A stretch of 64,000 nt of DNA from contig JBBDMI010000012.1 in assembly GCA_040878395.1 (NCBI GenBank), positions 25,151 to 89,150 of the forward strand, given 5' to 3'. Source of the DNA: Candidatus Dependentiae bacterium (GTDB taxonomy: Bacteria; Babelota; Babeliae; Babelales; Vermiphilaceae). The position numbers were made by a program, and so were the translations under genes. The first letter of the stretch is position 1. Every line of letters begins with the position of its first letter. A model generated the notes under the pieces. It was not told the origin of the DNA and ran no database searches. It saw nothing but the letters and a program-made list of their open reading frames with translations. Shown in pieces: positions 9,421 to 19,394 of the stretch.

Positions 9421-10356
9421 GTGAGAGGTTATTTTCTAAGCACATGTGCACTATTTTTAATTTCTATTCCGCTAGAAGCGCAAGTTACCGGTATTTGTAT
9501 TTTCGATGATACAGATGACCCTGCATCTTGGAAAACTGCTGCTATAAAAAAGGAATTTGTAAATACACTTGATAGTGATGCAGAGCACATATTTTTAACA
9601 CCAAGCTTATGGAAAGCATATAAAAACAGATTTAAAAACAGTAAGCATAGGCGTAATTTTTGTAATAATTATGACTTATTCGATACACACATTGGATTGT
9701 TCTATATCAACAAAAAAAAATCCAATACAAAAATTGGTATAAAAATTCAATCTTTCACCCGTATATCTCAACCTTTTGCATCAATTAAACCGACATCTCA
9801 TAACTATCATTGGGCTACACGATTTCACACAGTCTTCGACATTCAAGAATGGCAAGCATACTATTGCCAACCAAGTCATAAAAGTTTTATCTATATGAAT
9901 GGGCATGGATCTGCACGATCATGCCACTTACACTGCTGTATGGCAGCAGGCATTCCAGGAGATAAATTTGCGTCACTCCTTAAATTTTTTAATGATCAAC
10001 TTAAGATAGATATCTTTGGCATGCAAAGCTGCTTTTGGACTTCTGGCCGAGTACTAAAGATGATGAACCAAACATATGGCCTTAAAAAACTCCACTTTAC
10101 TATCTTTACACCTTTAAAAACTGAACAAACTTTGTGGCTTAACCCTTTTTGTTCTCAATGCACATGCCCACAATGTCGCAATATTTATTCTTTTTTTGCC
10201 GGCATAAAAAAAATAGCTCACGCATTTTCCGGTAATATAAACGAAAGCATTAAACAAATTATCCGCCAGATTGATACTTTACTCATAGAAAAAAACAAAA
10301 GTCAGCATGCCACCTTAATTACTGCCGGCACTGATAACATCCATGTAATTAGTTGA
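9421..10356 (+). CDS. Exported clan-CD-like protein, paralogue 2
   Basis: A 311-residue paralogue of the preceding gene. I start it at the GTG at 9421: GGAGG at 9408-9412 is spaced 8 bases from it, and translation begins directly with a signal peptide (MRGYFLSTCALFLISIPLEA). The upstream in-frame ATG at 9373 has no ribosome-binding site and would bury that peptide. The dyad pattern is conserved: MNGHGS (His162) and GMQSCFW (Cys204), 42 residues apart. HIFLTPSLWK and FDTHIGLFYI match the other blocks. It is shorter than paralogue 1 in the middle, where a variable insert is missing, and has a Cys-rich patch (CSQCTCPQC, near residue 245) that could bind a metal or form disulfides. Peptidase activity is inferred. 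Confidence 0.6.
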   Translation: MRGYFLSTCALFLISIPLEAQVTGICIFDDTDDPASWKTAAIKKEFVNTLDSDAEHIFLTPSLWKAYKNRFKNSKHRRNFCNNYDLFDTHIGLFYINKKKSNTKIGIKIQSFTRISQPFASIKPTSHNYHWATRFHTVFDIQEWQAYYCQPSHKSFIYMNGHGSARSCHLHCCMAAGIPGDKFASLLKFFNDQLKIDIFGMQSCFWTSGRVLKMMNQTYGLKKLHFTIFTPLKTEQTLWLNPFCSQCTCPQCRNIYSFFAGIKKIAHAFSGNINESIKQIIRQIDTLLIEKNKSQHATLITAGTDNIHVIS

Positions 10357-10523
10357 TAAGAATACGTATCATTTACATACATAAGCTCAAACTACCTATA
10401 ACACAAGTACTCATTTAAAAAACACCATAGTCATTCCCCTAATAGCCTTTTTACATATCTATAATTGTAGATATAATTATAATCAGATAAAAATTCTACT
10501 TATACTATCTGCAAAGGGGCCCA

Positions 10524-11585
10524 ATGCATATTTTTAATCAACTAAAGATTCTGATTGTTCTTCTTTTATCTGCAGCAAATGTAACAGCAACAACATATCC
10601 ATACTTTGATTTTAATCTAGAATTTGATAATGAAAAAACAGCTGTATGCTTTTTAAATGGTGCTACCGATTTTTACAGCTGGAACACTCCTGTTAAGCAA
10701 GAGTTCATAAAATTAATTATTCATAAAGCTCCACATATTTTTATAACCCCTGACATTTTGCAAGAATTCATTACATTGCGCAACAAATATTTAAAAGAAT
10801 TAACATCTATCGGCATTGATAACCCACGAGAAGTTTGCTCTGTCCGCAATGGCAAACTGTATGTATCTGATAAGCCAGTTAACCTTGAAAACGAACAGCT
10901 CGAAACCTATTTAACTGAATTATTTGCTTTTAACCCAAATGAATGGCATATCTATGATACACGTTTAAATCTATATTACTTACAGCACAACTTCGCTCCT
11001 GATATCGGTATTCGGGTAGATTCTTTTAGCTATATAGATGATTTAAATGATTATAGCTATGATAATAGCATGCCAAGAGTTTTCAGGCATTCAAACGATA
11101 GCGAATATTCTACCGATTGGATAAACAATTTTAACGAACTTTTTGATATTGAAAAATGGCATAGTTATAAAGACAAGACCAATAAACAACCCATTATTTT
11201 TATTGGCGGACATGGTTTGGAAAAAAACTTAATTTGCGGAATGCAGACTAATCAATTTAAAAATATCTTCACCTATATTGATAGCTATCTTAATGCTGAA
11301 TATTTAGCAATTACTTCCTGCTTTTGGCCCGCACAACGCATTACTGAATTAATGAATGAAACAGATAGCCCCTGGAAATTCAATCTCGGTCTACTTACAC
11401 CAATAGATAATGATGCTGAAACCTATACATATACTCGACCATTTTTAACAACATATGATCCGATAACTCAAACCTGTGCATTTGAGCAAAAAGGTCGCGT
11501 AATGACCATTTTTGAAGGTGCTTTTGCATTTGCAGATGCGTGCAAAGAGTTTATATCTCATCAATGGAATAAAATAAGTATTTAA
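10524..11585 (+). CDS. Exported clan-CD-like protein, paralogue 3
   Basis: Third paralogue, 353 residues, with AAAGGGG (10513-10519) before the ATG and a signal peptide over residues 1-22. It keeps HIFITPDILQ, YDTRLNLYYL, the IGGHG strand (His230) and ITSCFWPA (Cys266), 36 residues apart. The Gln two residues before Cys in the other copies is Ile here. Like paralogue 1 it has the longer central insert. The divergent sequence with fixed dyad suggests old duplication under selection. Substrate and activity are unknown. Confidence 0.6.
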   Translation: MHIFNQLKILIVLLLSAANVTATTYPYFDFNLEFDNEKTAVCFLNGATDFYSWNTPVKQEFIKLIIHKAPHIFITPDILQEFITLRNKYLKELTSIGIDNPREVCSVRNGKLYVSDKPVNLENEQLETYLTELFAFNPNEWHIYDTRLNLYYLQHNFAPDIGIRVDSFSYIDDLNDYSYDNSMPRVFRHSNDSEYSTDWINNFNELFDIEKWHSYKDKTNKQPIIFIGGHGLEKNLICGMQTNQFKNIFTYIDSYLNAEYLAITSCFWPAQRITELMNETDSPWKFNLGLLTPIDNDAETYTYTRPFLTTYDPITQTCAFEQKGRVMTIFEGAFAFADACKEFISHQWNKISI

Positions 11586-11615
11586 GTCAATTCCACTTTA
11601 TCTTTATGCATAAAA

Positions 11616-11655
11616 AAATCTCGTATTATCTGTTCACACAAATAAAGCGAGATTT
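11616..11655. terminator. Possible bidirectional terminator between convergent genes
   Basis: Inverted repeat AAATCTCG (11616-11623) with CGAGATTT (11648-11655), a 24-base loop, and T/A runs on both sides. It lies between the third exported paralogue and aspS, which converge. Confidence 0.4.
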
Positions 11656-11678
11656 AATTTTTTATAATAATTAACTAA

Positions 11679-13448
11679 CTAAGATTTCCTTCCCGGCATA
11701 ATCTTGAGACCATATTCACGCAATTGAACATCCTCAACTTCAGTTGGTGCTTCCATCAATGGATCAAAACCACGGGCTGTCTTAGGAAATGCAATGACAT
11801 CACGAATTGATTTACTGTCAGTAAGTAACATGATAAAACGATCGATGCCGAATGCAATGCCACCATGTGGCGGAAATCCTAAATGTTGTGCTTCGAGCAG
11901 GAAACCAAATTTTTTCTGTGCAGTTTCTTTGTTCAATCCAAGCAAGTCAAATACTTGGTCTTGCATATCTGCTTGATGAATACGAATCGATCCACCGCCT
12001 AGTTCCACACCATTAAGCACTAAATCATAAGCACGTGCTTTCATATCTTTTTGCTCAATATTTTGCCAACCTTCTTGCGGACTGGTAAATGGATGATGAA
12101 CTGCATGCCATGCTTTTGATTCTTTGTCATATTCAAATAATGGAAAATCGGTAACCCATAAAAATTTATGTTGATCTTTTGGAATCAGTTTTAAATCGTC
12201 AGCTAACAATAAACGTAATCTTCCTAATATTGCCCAAGCTTCTTGATATGGACCAGCAACAACAAACAGTGTTGTTTTTTCATTTGCTTGTGGAATTACC
12301 TTTTGAACTTGCTGCAAAAAGTCGTCTGGTAAAAACTTTGAAACCGGAGAGTCAGCTTTGCCATCTTTAAAGCGAATCCACAACAATCCTTTTGCACCCA
12401 ACTGCTGTGCACGGCCAACCATGCCATCAAGTTCTGAACGGGCAAACTCATGGTCATGTACGGCAACTGCACCGATGTTGCCACCTTTATCCAAAACAGC
12501 ACGTAAAAATTTTAATTCAGAATCTTTAAATAGTGCATCAATATTATGAATTGGCAAATCAAAACGTACATCAGGTTTATCCGATCCGTACTTAGAAAAT
12601 GCTTCATCATATGTTATACGTTCAAATGGGATATCAAGTTTTTTGCCAAAAACTTTTTCCCAAATAAATGCATAAAGTTTTTCAGTCAAATTTTGAATAT
12701 CTTGCTCATTAACGAATGACATCTCGATATCAAGTTGAGTAAATTCAGGTTGACGATCGGCACGCAAATCTTCATCACGGAAACAACGCGCAATTTGAAA
12801 GTAATTCTCAAAGCCACTTGCCATTAACAACTGTTTATACAGTTGAGGTGATTGTGGCAATGCATAAAATGAGCCTTTGCTCACGCGTGATGGCACGATA
12901 AATTCTCGAGCACCTTCAGGTGTATTTTTTGTCAAGATTGGTGTTTCAAGATCATAAAAACCATGATCGTTCAAAAATTGTCGAATAGCAAAAATAACTT
13001 TGTGGCGCAATGCAAAATTACGTTGCATCTCTTGGCGACGTAAATCTAAATAACGATATTTCAAGCGCAATTCTTCATCAACTTGTGCTGCTTCTTCAAG
13101 CATAAATGGCAACGTTTTTGCTTTATTCAAAATCTCCAATTTTTCAACTTGCAGCTCAAGCTCACCGGTCGGCAAATCTTTATTGATTGTCTCTTCAGTT
13201 CGATTGACAACTTTACCGGTAACTTTAATCACATATTCTGAACGCAAATCATGCGCAAGCTCATGAGCAGATTTATCAAAATCAGGATTAAAAACCAACT
13301 GCATGATACCACTTCGATCACGTAAATCAATAAAAATAAGTCCGCCATGATCTCGGCGACGATTTACCCAACCGGTTAATGTAATTTCTTTCCCTAATAA
13401 ACTTTGATTAACTTTTGCACATTCGATAGTACGCCCTGAACGTTGCAT
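11679..13448 (-). CDS. aspS: Aspartate--tRNA ligase (possibly non-discriminating)
   Basis: Class II aminoacyl-tRNA synthetase, 589 residues, the usual bacterial length. Order: OB-fold anticodon-binding domain (about 1-105), catalytic core with motif 2 ([18 protein letters not shown]) interrupted by the bacterial GAD insert, and motif 3 near the C-terminus (GIAFGIDRF). AAGGA is spaced 7 bases from the ATG. In the anticodon domain the NRRRDHGG stretch has His34 where discriminating enzymes usually carry Leu. His there is associated with AspRS that also charges tRNA-Asn, which would need GatCAB; none is in the window. The synthetase call is firm, the specificity call tentative. Confidence 0.96.
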   Translation of the reverse strand: MQRSGRTIECAKVNQSLLGKEITLTGWVNRRRDHGGLIFIDLRDRSGIMQLVFNPDFDKSAHELAHDLRSEYVIKVTGKVVNRTEETINKDLPTGELELQVEKLEILNKAKTLPFMLEEAAQVDEELRLKYRYLDLRRQEMQRNFALRHKVIFAIRQFLNDHGFYDLETPILTKNTPEGAREFIVPSRVSKGSFYALPQSPQLYKQLLMASGFENYFQIARCFRDEDLRADRQPEFTQLDIEMSFVNEQDIQNLTEKLYAFIWEKVFGKKLDIPFERITYDEAFSKYGSDKPDVRFDLPIHNIDALFKDSELKFLRAVLDKGGNIGAVAVHDHEFARSELDGMVGRAQQLGAKGLLWIRFKDGKADSPVSKFLPDDFLQQVQKVIPQANEKTTLFVVAGPYQEAWAILGRLRLLLADDLKLIPKDQHKFLWVTDFPLFEYDKESKAWHAVHHPFTSPQEGWQNIEQKDMKARAYDLVLNGVELGGGSIRIHQADMQDQVFDLLGLNKETAQKKFGFLLEAQHLGFPPHGGIAFGIDRFIMLLTDSKSIRDVIAFPKTARGFDPLMEAPTEVEDVQLREYGLKIMPGRKS

Positions 13449-13586
13449 TTAATATTCCTTGAAAATGATGGATAATTGCATTACTAGATATATTTTATCA
13501 TATTTAGCACATTTTGCTATGCACCATTCTGATTAGCTAAATAGGCAATATCCATCTTAATTACAATCATTTTTCAAACATCTTTT

Positions 13587-13946
13587 TTATTTTTTGAGCC
13601 TGCGTTTATTAACGCCAAAATCATATGTGCCGACGCGTGAGGCAGAACGCATATAAACAATCGGCTCATGCTCAGAAAAATAGAATTCAACATCATCAAC
13701 AAAATGCCAAAGTTTACTCTCAAATGTTGCATGAAAATAATCATCAGTTTCTGTAATTATTTTTGTTCGAGCAAAACTTAAAATTATTTTTTTCAACCGC
13801 ATTTGAGCCTCTTTCTTTGAGCCGGCGTAATACATAGATTGAGCATTCGTTTTTTGCCCATCAACGCTCTGGATTATGGCACAATTCCATTTTCCATTAC
13901 ATGGGAAAAGCATACCATCTTTAACTCCCAACTCAGTACTATTCAT
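13587..13946 (-). CDS. DUF1499 family protein
   Basis: A 119-residue protein matching the DUF1499 pattern: a processed-type N-terminus, then DYFHATFESKLWHFVDDVEF and RSASRVGTYDFGVNKRR, the family's conserved core. The function of the family is not established. No signal peptide or membrane helix is seen. The gene stands alone, upstream of aspS on the same strand with a 138-base gap. The start codon has only a weak GGA upstream, so the N-terminus may be off by a few residues. Confidence 0.75.
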   Translation of the reverse strand: MNSTELGVKDGMLFPCNGKWNCAIIQSVDGQKTNAQSMYYAGSKKEAQMRLKKIILSFARTKIITETDDYFHATFESKLWHFVDDVEFYFSEHEPIVYMRSASRVGTYDFGVNKRRLKK

Positions 13947-14113
13947 GCTACTTATCCAAAAAAAAAGAGGTTAAACATAATAACTTATTTTTACCAACGT
14001 TCACCTGAACCCTTTTTGCATTCTTGAAAATTATGAAACTATATAAAAATTGACTCAACACTTTAAATTTTCTATTGTTCAACATAGCTAAAAAATTTAA
14101 AACGAGGAAAGAA

Positions 14114-14911
14114 ATGTTTATATTAAAAAAAATATTTTTTATTGGTTTAATTTGTTCAACAGTTACATATGCAGCTGATCCGGGCAGAAAAAAAACAACA
14201 ACCAAAAATCAAGATCTTCTTGATACATGCTTTACTAAAGAAATAATAACTATCCCTGGTGCGCTCATGCATTATAAGTCAATTATAAAAGAAGAAAAAA
14301 CTGAAACTATTGACGGACCATGTACAAATTATTTTATCGGCATTGCTTCAGGACCGAATGAATCAATAGCTCAAAAACTGGCCCAGTCTGTTCAAGATGA
14401 AGTAAACTCCCAACAGTTCCCAACGGATCTAGCATCATACCAACAAGAAGCTTTAAAAAAAATAGTGGGAAAAGATATAACATTAATAAAAGCTGCACAA
14501 AAAACAAGCGCTTCTCTTTTTTGGTTGAAATTAACTGAAAGTGGACCTTTATTTGCACAAGAAAACTTAGCCTCTAAGTATTTTACGATCTTTCCTCAAA
14601 CCGTAACTCCATTTGCACAAAGCGTATCTGATCTGAGTAAAGGCGCTGATTTAGAAGATATTAAAAAATATATTCATGAAGAATGTTCCGATGCGACAGA
14701 GTCTCATCCTGCGCTTGTTTTAAAAATTAACCCTCAAGCATTATTTGATAAATATGAACACTCAAAAGAACTTGAGATCTTAGACGCAGAAGAAGAAGAA
14801 GAATTTCCTGAAGAAAGCAGTACTTTTTATTCTCAAAAAAATAGCCTGCCAAGCGCAATCAAAACTATATTTGAACTATGCAAAGATAAAGTAGCTGAAA
14901 TGCTCGATTAG
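14114..14911 (+). CDS. Exported protein of unknown function
   Basis: 265 residues. GAGGA at 14104-14108 lies 5 bases before the ATG at 14114, which opens a clear signal peptide (MFILKKIFFIGLICSTVTYA). An earlier in-frame ATG at 14075 lacks a ribosome-binding site. The mature protein is mixed alpha/beta, with an acidic stretch near residue 235 (DAEEEEEFPEE) and four Cys. I do not recognise a family. It is a single gene, divergent from the DUF1499 gene. Confidence 0.65.
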   Translation: MFILKKIFFIGLICSTVTYAADPGRKKTTTKNQDLLDTCFTKEIITIPGALMHYKSIIKEEKTETIDGPCTNYFIGIASGPNESIAQKLAQSVQDEVNSQQFPTDLASYQQEALKKIVGKDITLIKAAQKTSASLFWLKLTESGPLFAQENLASKYFTIFPQTVTPFAQSVSDLSKGADLEDIKKYIHEECSDATESHPALVLKINPQALFDKYEHSKELEILDAEEEEEFPEESSTFYSQKNSLPSAIKTIFELCKDKVAEMLD

Positions 14912-14946
14912 AATAATTAAATTTAATATTGAATAAAAATTGAGAA

Positions 14947-15863
14947 CTATTTTATCTTTTTTTCAATTCGGTTAGCAATTTCATACATAAGCAAAGAATA
15001 TTGAGGAATAACTACCGCAATGCTTTCAGCTATCTCTTGTCTATATATATGAGAGGATTCATTTCGTTTCTTTATAATATCGAGACATTGGGTGTCCTCT
15101 TGTTCTGAAAGAAATTTTACTTGTACAGCTTCACGAATTATACTCTTAGGCGAATAAGTAGATATAGCGTCCTTCACTAAGCAGCACACATTTCGCATAA
15201 TATCCCCACAGCTTTTTCATAAAAATCGTCTTCGGCGGCTTTCCAAATTGCGTTTTTAATTTACTACAAACAGTCTTCTTTGTCGTCCTCGCAGCCTGCC
15301 CGCCTTAGCTTTAGCGACGGCTGGGAATGACAGGGGTGAGAAACTTTGTTATTTTGTGTGATAATTATTTTGAAAGTAATTTTTACTAAAATAAGCTTGA
15401 AAATTAAACCTGTTTAAAATAATTATTTAAAGCATTACAAAAGATGTGGGTAATGCATAGGCATTCGCAGCCTGCCCGCCTTAGCTTTAGCGACGGCTGG
15501 GAGAACGACAATGGAAATACTTTAACATCAAGAGTACGGTTCGTTATCGTATAGCATTCCTTTTTCAGTTCTGCACAAAATAATACCTTAATGAAGTCTC
15601 ATTTCAAAAGATAAGTATACTTTTTCATTGTGCGTAACTTAATAAATATTGCTATAGTGTTATTTTTTCAATATCTTCAAGATAAACCTTTAGCATTTTC
15701 CACAACATATCCGTACAATATTCAAATCGTTAAATCATAGAATCCCGAGCCGTCAACTCCCAGCCTTCCTTTTCAGTTTCAGCAATTTGCCTTTTTTTAT
15801 TGAATCATCCAATGTTTCTAAAGCGGCCTGAAAATTTTTAATTTTTTTATTTATTTTTTCCAT
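14947..15863 (-). pseudogene. HEPN (HI0074-type) protein, split by repeats
   Basis: Remnant of a nucleotidyltransferase-partner HEPN protein, three pieces in order on this strand. The N-terminus at 15863-15770 reads MEKINKKIKNFQAALETLDD. A core piece at about 15746-15650 reads RDSMI, stop, RFEYCTDMLWKMLKVYLE, where the family has RDxxIQRFE, so CAA became TAA. The C-terminus at 15198-14947 contains SPKSIIREAV and RNESSH, the Rx4H motif of HEPN RNases. About 400 bases of repeat sequence (15250-15655) separate pieces two and three. The start overlaps the end of the MNT gene, as in intact pairs. An 83-codon open frame remains at the 3' end but is very unlikely to be functional. Confidence 0.75.
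15250..15655. repeat. Mosaic repeat block 1 (inside the HEPN pseudogene)
   Basis: Contains two identical 36-base copies of a GC-rich palindromic unit (15291-15326 and 15467-15502, core cctgcccgccttag), in direct orientation. They flank a ~135-base unit B (15327-15462). A ~78-base unit D (15573-15650) with gcacaa/ttgtgc ends follows. Unit B recurs at 39428-39563, 63340-63473 and 63871-64000. Unit D recurs at 39258-39335. The GC-rich unit recurs at 63163-63195. Confidence 0.85.
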
Positions 15864-16147
15864 ACGACACCATCTTTTAAAACTTCGCTTTTCATTTCTT
15901 GCGATATAGCATAAAAATCAATCAAATCAAATTTAATCGGCAACGATGATTCTTCAAGGTCCATGATAATAGCATTTAACTTTTTAGAATTAACCTCTTT
16001 ACCAACATCAAGAGCTATATCTATATCTGATCCCGGTCTATCGTCACCACGAGCACGCGAACCATAAAGAATTATTTTTGCATGAGGCAAATGTTTTAAA
16101 ATTATAGGAACAACAATTTTCTTATACGTTTCTGTTTTTGATTTCAT
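15851..16147 (-). CDS. MNT-type nucleotidyltransferase (antitoxin-like)
   Basis: 98-residue minimal nucleotidyltransferase. ILYGSRARGD (about residues 26-35) followed by PGSDIDIALD gives the GS-x10-DxD signature, and a later Asp in KFDLIDFY supplies the third acidic position. In MNT/HEPN pairs this protein AMPylates and silences the HEPN RNase. It looks intact, and its last codons overlap the start of the HEPN pseudogene, so it has outlived its partner. No clear ribosome-binding site or promoter is evident. Confidence 0.8.
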   Translation of the reverse strand: MKSKTETYKKIVVPIILKHLPHAKIILYGSRARGDDRPGSDIDIALDVGKEVNSKKLNAIIMDLEESSLPIKFDLIDFYAISQEMKSEVLKDGVVWKK

Positions 16148-16202
16148 ATATCTAATATATGCATGTTAAAAATAAAATATCATTACTTTATTCAAACAAG
16201 TC

Positions 16203-18236
16203 TTAAAATCTATATTCCAAACCAATGTTCATAGTAAATGCAAGATCATCGCCAATATTTGGGATACTCGGATCATTCGGATCTTCAATGTTACGAGCAG
16301 AAAGCAAACGTAATTGGCGAGAATTAAACGGCTTTCCTTTAATGTCTTTAAAGTGACCACCCGGAACAAAAATTGAACTTACATAGTATAGCTTTAAATC
16401 TCTGAATAAATAATAATCAAAGAACAGGTTAAGCTCAGTTCCCAAGAATGTATCCGCCAAACCGTTCAACTCTTTTTTTGTAACTACATCAAATTTATGG
16501 GTTGCTTTATCTTGCCAGAACATATAAAGATTTGGATTGAACACAATACGCCTATTTATTTGTGAGGGAGTATAATGCATTGCTGCACCCCAGAAAACTA
16601 AATTACTAAATCCTGATGTTAATTGTGCAAAACGGCTTGGAGCTTGACCCGTTGTTGGCGCTGAAAGTGGAATTTTTAATTTTCCCGAAGAACCTAAGAA
16701 AAACGCACTTCGTACGCGCTTACCTGTATAAATCTCTTGCAAACCAATAAACCCTGTGAAATCACCATCAACTGTTTCAAAATTTGGATTATCATCACCG
16801 GATGCAATTCCTGCAGTTACCGCTAATTGCATATCTTTATCCCACAAAAACAGAGCCGCATCTGTTACAAACATCCAACCCTTATAGCGATTCTTATAGC
16901 CATCTCTAAATCTATTTGTAGCATTGAAAAATTGATCTTCTTGTGCCGGCAAGACATTATTGGGAATAAACGGCATATCATCAGAAAAATTCTCTACAAA
17001 ACCAATCGGCTTCCCGTTAAAAAATTCACACTGCGGCGCATCATTTATTAACTTTTGTGCTGCTTTGCCAACATTGCTCGTATTGCCATTAGGAGCAACA
17101 ACATTTTTTGGTGAATGAGGAACCTTGTATGGATCAAGATTGGTAACACCATTTGGATTTACCGGGTCGAGGCCAATAAACGCATGACTGTTCACACGCA
17201 TTTCAACCCCGTCACGCAACTGTTTTTCAATGCGATTTCGATCCCAACCTCGAATACGTTGACGCCCAAAGTTCATCGCCGTGTCAAATCCAAACGCAAA
17301 TCGTGACCCTTCATACTCGCTGGAAAGACCTAAAGTAAGCAGCTTGCTTTCAGCATCAGCTTTAAATTCAACTCGTTGCTCCGGATCATGATTAAACATA
17401 CCATATGGTTCAATATATAACTCACCCCAACATTCATTTTTGAACACATGCCACTTAAAGCGTTGTGCAACTAAAAAGTCAACACTCCCGAATCCGCGTT
17501 CCGGATCATCTCTACGACCTATCTCCATTTCATAAATAGCGGCTATGTTTTTGCGAATATTAGCCGTATTATTTCTTAAAATAGCTACATATGAATCATA
17601 TTCTAAAATGTTTTTTACAATATCACCGGAAAATTTAGCGCCCCAGGCAAATTGATCAACATTAAAGTCAGTGTAAAACCCAAGAGTTGACGGGCCAACC
17701 GCATATGCTTCACCTAGCGAAATCCCGCGACCAAGTAAAAATGGAAAAGCTCCAATCATAAATGTTTGCGTATTTTTAAACGTCAAACCAAAAGCTTCAC
17801 CAATATCAAACCCTAACCAAAATTCACGAATCCATAAAATGTTGCGCGGCAAATAATGAGTATGAGTCAACCCTTTTGCATCCAAATCAACAATTGATGC
17901 CGGTGTTACAGGAGAAACACTTGCAGGGTCTCCCCATACAGCACGGTTACGCAAAGTTGCCTTCATTTCTGCCACATTACGCCCATAGGTACCCTGACCG
18001 TAAAGGGTGTCAAAAGTAATGTCTAATGTATGGCGACTAAAGTAAAACTTATCTTCAGAGTTATTATCATTCAATAAGTTTGCATTGCGTGCATAAAATG
18101 TTTCCGGACGGTATTTTCCTGAAAAGAAAAATGAAAAGTCTTCAGTTGGTTGAAAAAGCGAGCCTAGCGAGAGCAATGGTTGTGTGGATAAAAAACAACC
18201 TAAAAAAAATAAACTTAATATTTGTTTGAGATTCAT
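16203..18236 (-). CDS. Outer-membrane beta-barrel (porin-like) protein
   Basis: 677 residues with a signal peptide (about 1-23) and a C-terminus ending in aromatic Phe (NIGLEYRF), the usual barrel-assembly signal. The body alternates polar and hydrophobic residues with many Asp/Asn/Gly turns, as in large porins; the layout recalls alginate-export-type barrels, but I would not name a substrate. A cysteine at position 14 might suggest a lipoprotein, but the preceding hydrophobic run is too short. It has its own promoter and no operon partner. Confidence 0.7.
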   Translation of the reverse strand: MNLKQILSLFFLGCFLSTQPLLSLGSLFQPTEDFSFFFSGKYRPETFYARNANLLNDNNSEDKFYFSRHTLDITFDTLYGQGTYGRNVAEMKATLRNRAVWGDPASVSPVTPASIVDLDAKGLTHTHYLPRNILWIREFWLGFDIGEAFGLTFKNTQTFMIGAFPFLLGRGISLGEAYAVGPSTLGFYTDFNVDQFAWGAKFSGDIVKNILEYDSYVAILRNNTANIRKNIAAIYEMEIGRRDDPERGFGSVDFLVAQRFKWHVFKNECWGELYIEPYGMFNHDPEQRVEFKADAESKLLTLGLSSEYEGSRFAFGFDTAMNFGRQRIRGWDRNRIEKQLRDGVEMRVNSHAFIGLDPVNPNGVTNLDPYKVPHSPKNVVAPNGNTSNVGKAAQKLINDAPQCEFFNGKPIGFVENFSDDMPFIPNNVLPAQEDQFFNATNRFRDGYKNRYKGWMFVTDAALFLWDKDMQLAVTAGIASGDDNPNFETVDGDFTGFIGLQEIYTGKRVRSAFFLGSSGKLKIPLSAPTTGQAPSRFAQLTSGFSNLVFWGAAMHYTPSQINRRIVFNPNLYMFWQDKATHKFDVVTKKELNGLADTFLGTELNLFFDYYLFRDLKLYYVSSIFVPGGHFKDIKGKPFNSRQLRLLSARNIEDPNDPSIPNIGDDLAFTMNIGLEYRF

Positions 18237-18342
18237 ACCGTCCTATGTGCGAAATATACAAGAGTAATTTAATTTGAGAGCTTCTCTACCACATTTCTCC
18301 ATTTTTTAGATGCTATTTTTTGCTTCAATAATAGCTTGATTA

Positions 18343-18370
18343 ATTGTACTCTCTTTGCTTGTTTTGTCAA
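18343..18370 (-). promoter_or_regulatory. Sigma70-type promoter for the 16203-18236 gene
   Basis: On the minus strand TTGACA (18370-18365) and TACAAT (18348-18343) are separated by 16 bases, about 107 bases upstream of the start codon. Both hexamers are near consensus. Confidence 0.65.
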
Positions 18371-18513
18371 CGCAAAACCACACTATTATATCAATAATCT
18401 TTAGACATTTCGGTCCCTTAATAATTTAATTTCATGATAAAAAATGATCTTATGACTATAAATTGCTAAACTTATTATTAATACATAAGCAGAAACAATC
18501 ATTGGATCATTAT

Positions 18514-19371
18514 ATGCAAAAAAAACAAACGCTATTACTTGGCGCCCATATGTCAATCGCCGGCGGCATTGAACAATCAATTCTACGAGCCGAACAAATC
18601 GGCTGCACTGCCGTACAATTTTTTAGTAAAAGTAACAGGCAGTGGAAAACAAAACCTCTCACTGAAAGTGAAATTACAGCGTTCAAAGAAACATTTAAAA
18701 AATCTTCTATTACCTCTGCAACTATACATGCCAGCTATTTAATCAATATTGGGTCACCAAATGCAGAAACTTCAAATAGATCCCGCGATGCTTTGGCTGA
18801 TGAATTTAATCGAGCACAACAACTTGGAGTTGACCACTTAGTTTTCCACCCAGGCTCTCATCTAAAAAAAAGCGAGCCTGATTGCTTGCAACGCATTGCA
18901 GAACAAATTAATTATATCTTGGAGGGCTCTACTCAAAACAATACTCTGTTGACGCTAGAAACAATGGCAGGACAAGGCACAAACGTCTGTTATAGTTTTG
19001 AACATTTAGCATATATCTTAGAAAAAGTTGAACAAAAGAATAGAATTGGCATATGTCTAGACACATGCCATATTTTTGCAGCCGGATATGATATAAAAGA
19101 GAAGTACCAAGAAGTCATGCAATCATTTGATGATATCATTGGACTTAAATATTTAAAAGTTATACATATAAATGACTCAAAAAAACCATGCGGATCTCGT
19201 GTCGATAGGCATGAACATATCGGAGAAGGACAAATAGGGCTTGAAGCTTTCAAGCAACTTATGAACGACCCACGCTTGGCGTATATTAGCAAAATTCTAG
19301 AAACGCCCAAAGATTCAGCTGAAGATGATATTAAAAACATCGCCACGCTTAAAGCTTTAATTACCGAGTAA
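18514..19371 (+). CDS. nfo: Endonuclease IV (AP endonuclease)
   Basis: Zn-dependent AP endonuclease, 285 residues, of typical length. All three family signatures are visible: ETMAGQGTNVCYSFEHL, CLDTCHIFAAGYD and the block HINDSK...GSRVDRHEHIGEGQIG. These supply the His, Asp and Glu zinc ligands. I start at the ATG at 18514, just before the first beta strand (LLLGAHMS); an in-frame ATG 51 bases earlier would add unusual residues. It acts in base excision repair downstream of the DNA glycosylases found elsewhere in this window. Confidence 0.95.
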   Translation: MQKKQTLLLGAHMSIAGGIEQSILRAEQIGCTAVQFFSKSNRQWKTKPLTESEITAFKETFKKSSITSATIHASYLINIGSPNAETSNRSRDALADEFNRAQQLGVDHLVFHPGSHLKKSEPDCLQRIAEQINYILEGSTQNNTLLTLETMAGQGTNVCYSFEHLAYILEKVEQKNRIGICLDTCHIFAAGYDIKEKYQEVMQSFDDIIGLKYLKVIHINDSKKPCGSRVDRHEHIGEGQIGLEAFKQLMNDPRLAYISKILETPKDSAEDDIKNIATLKALITE

Positions 19372-19394
19372 AAAAAGTTGTTTTTGGGAAAAAA

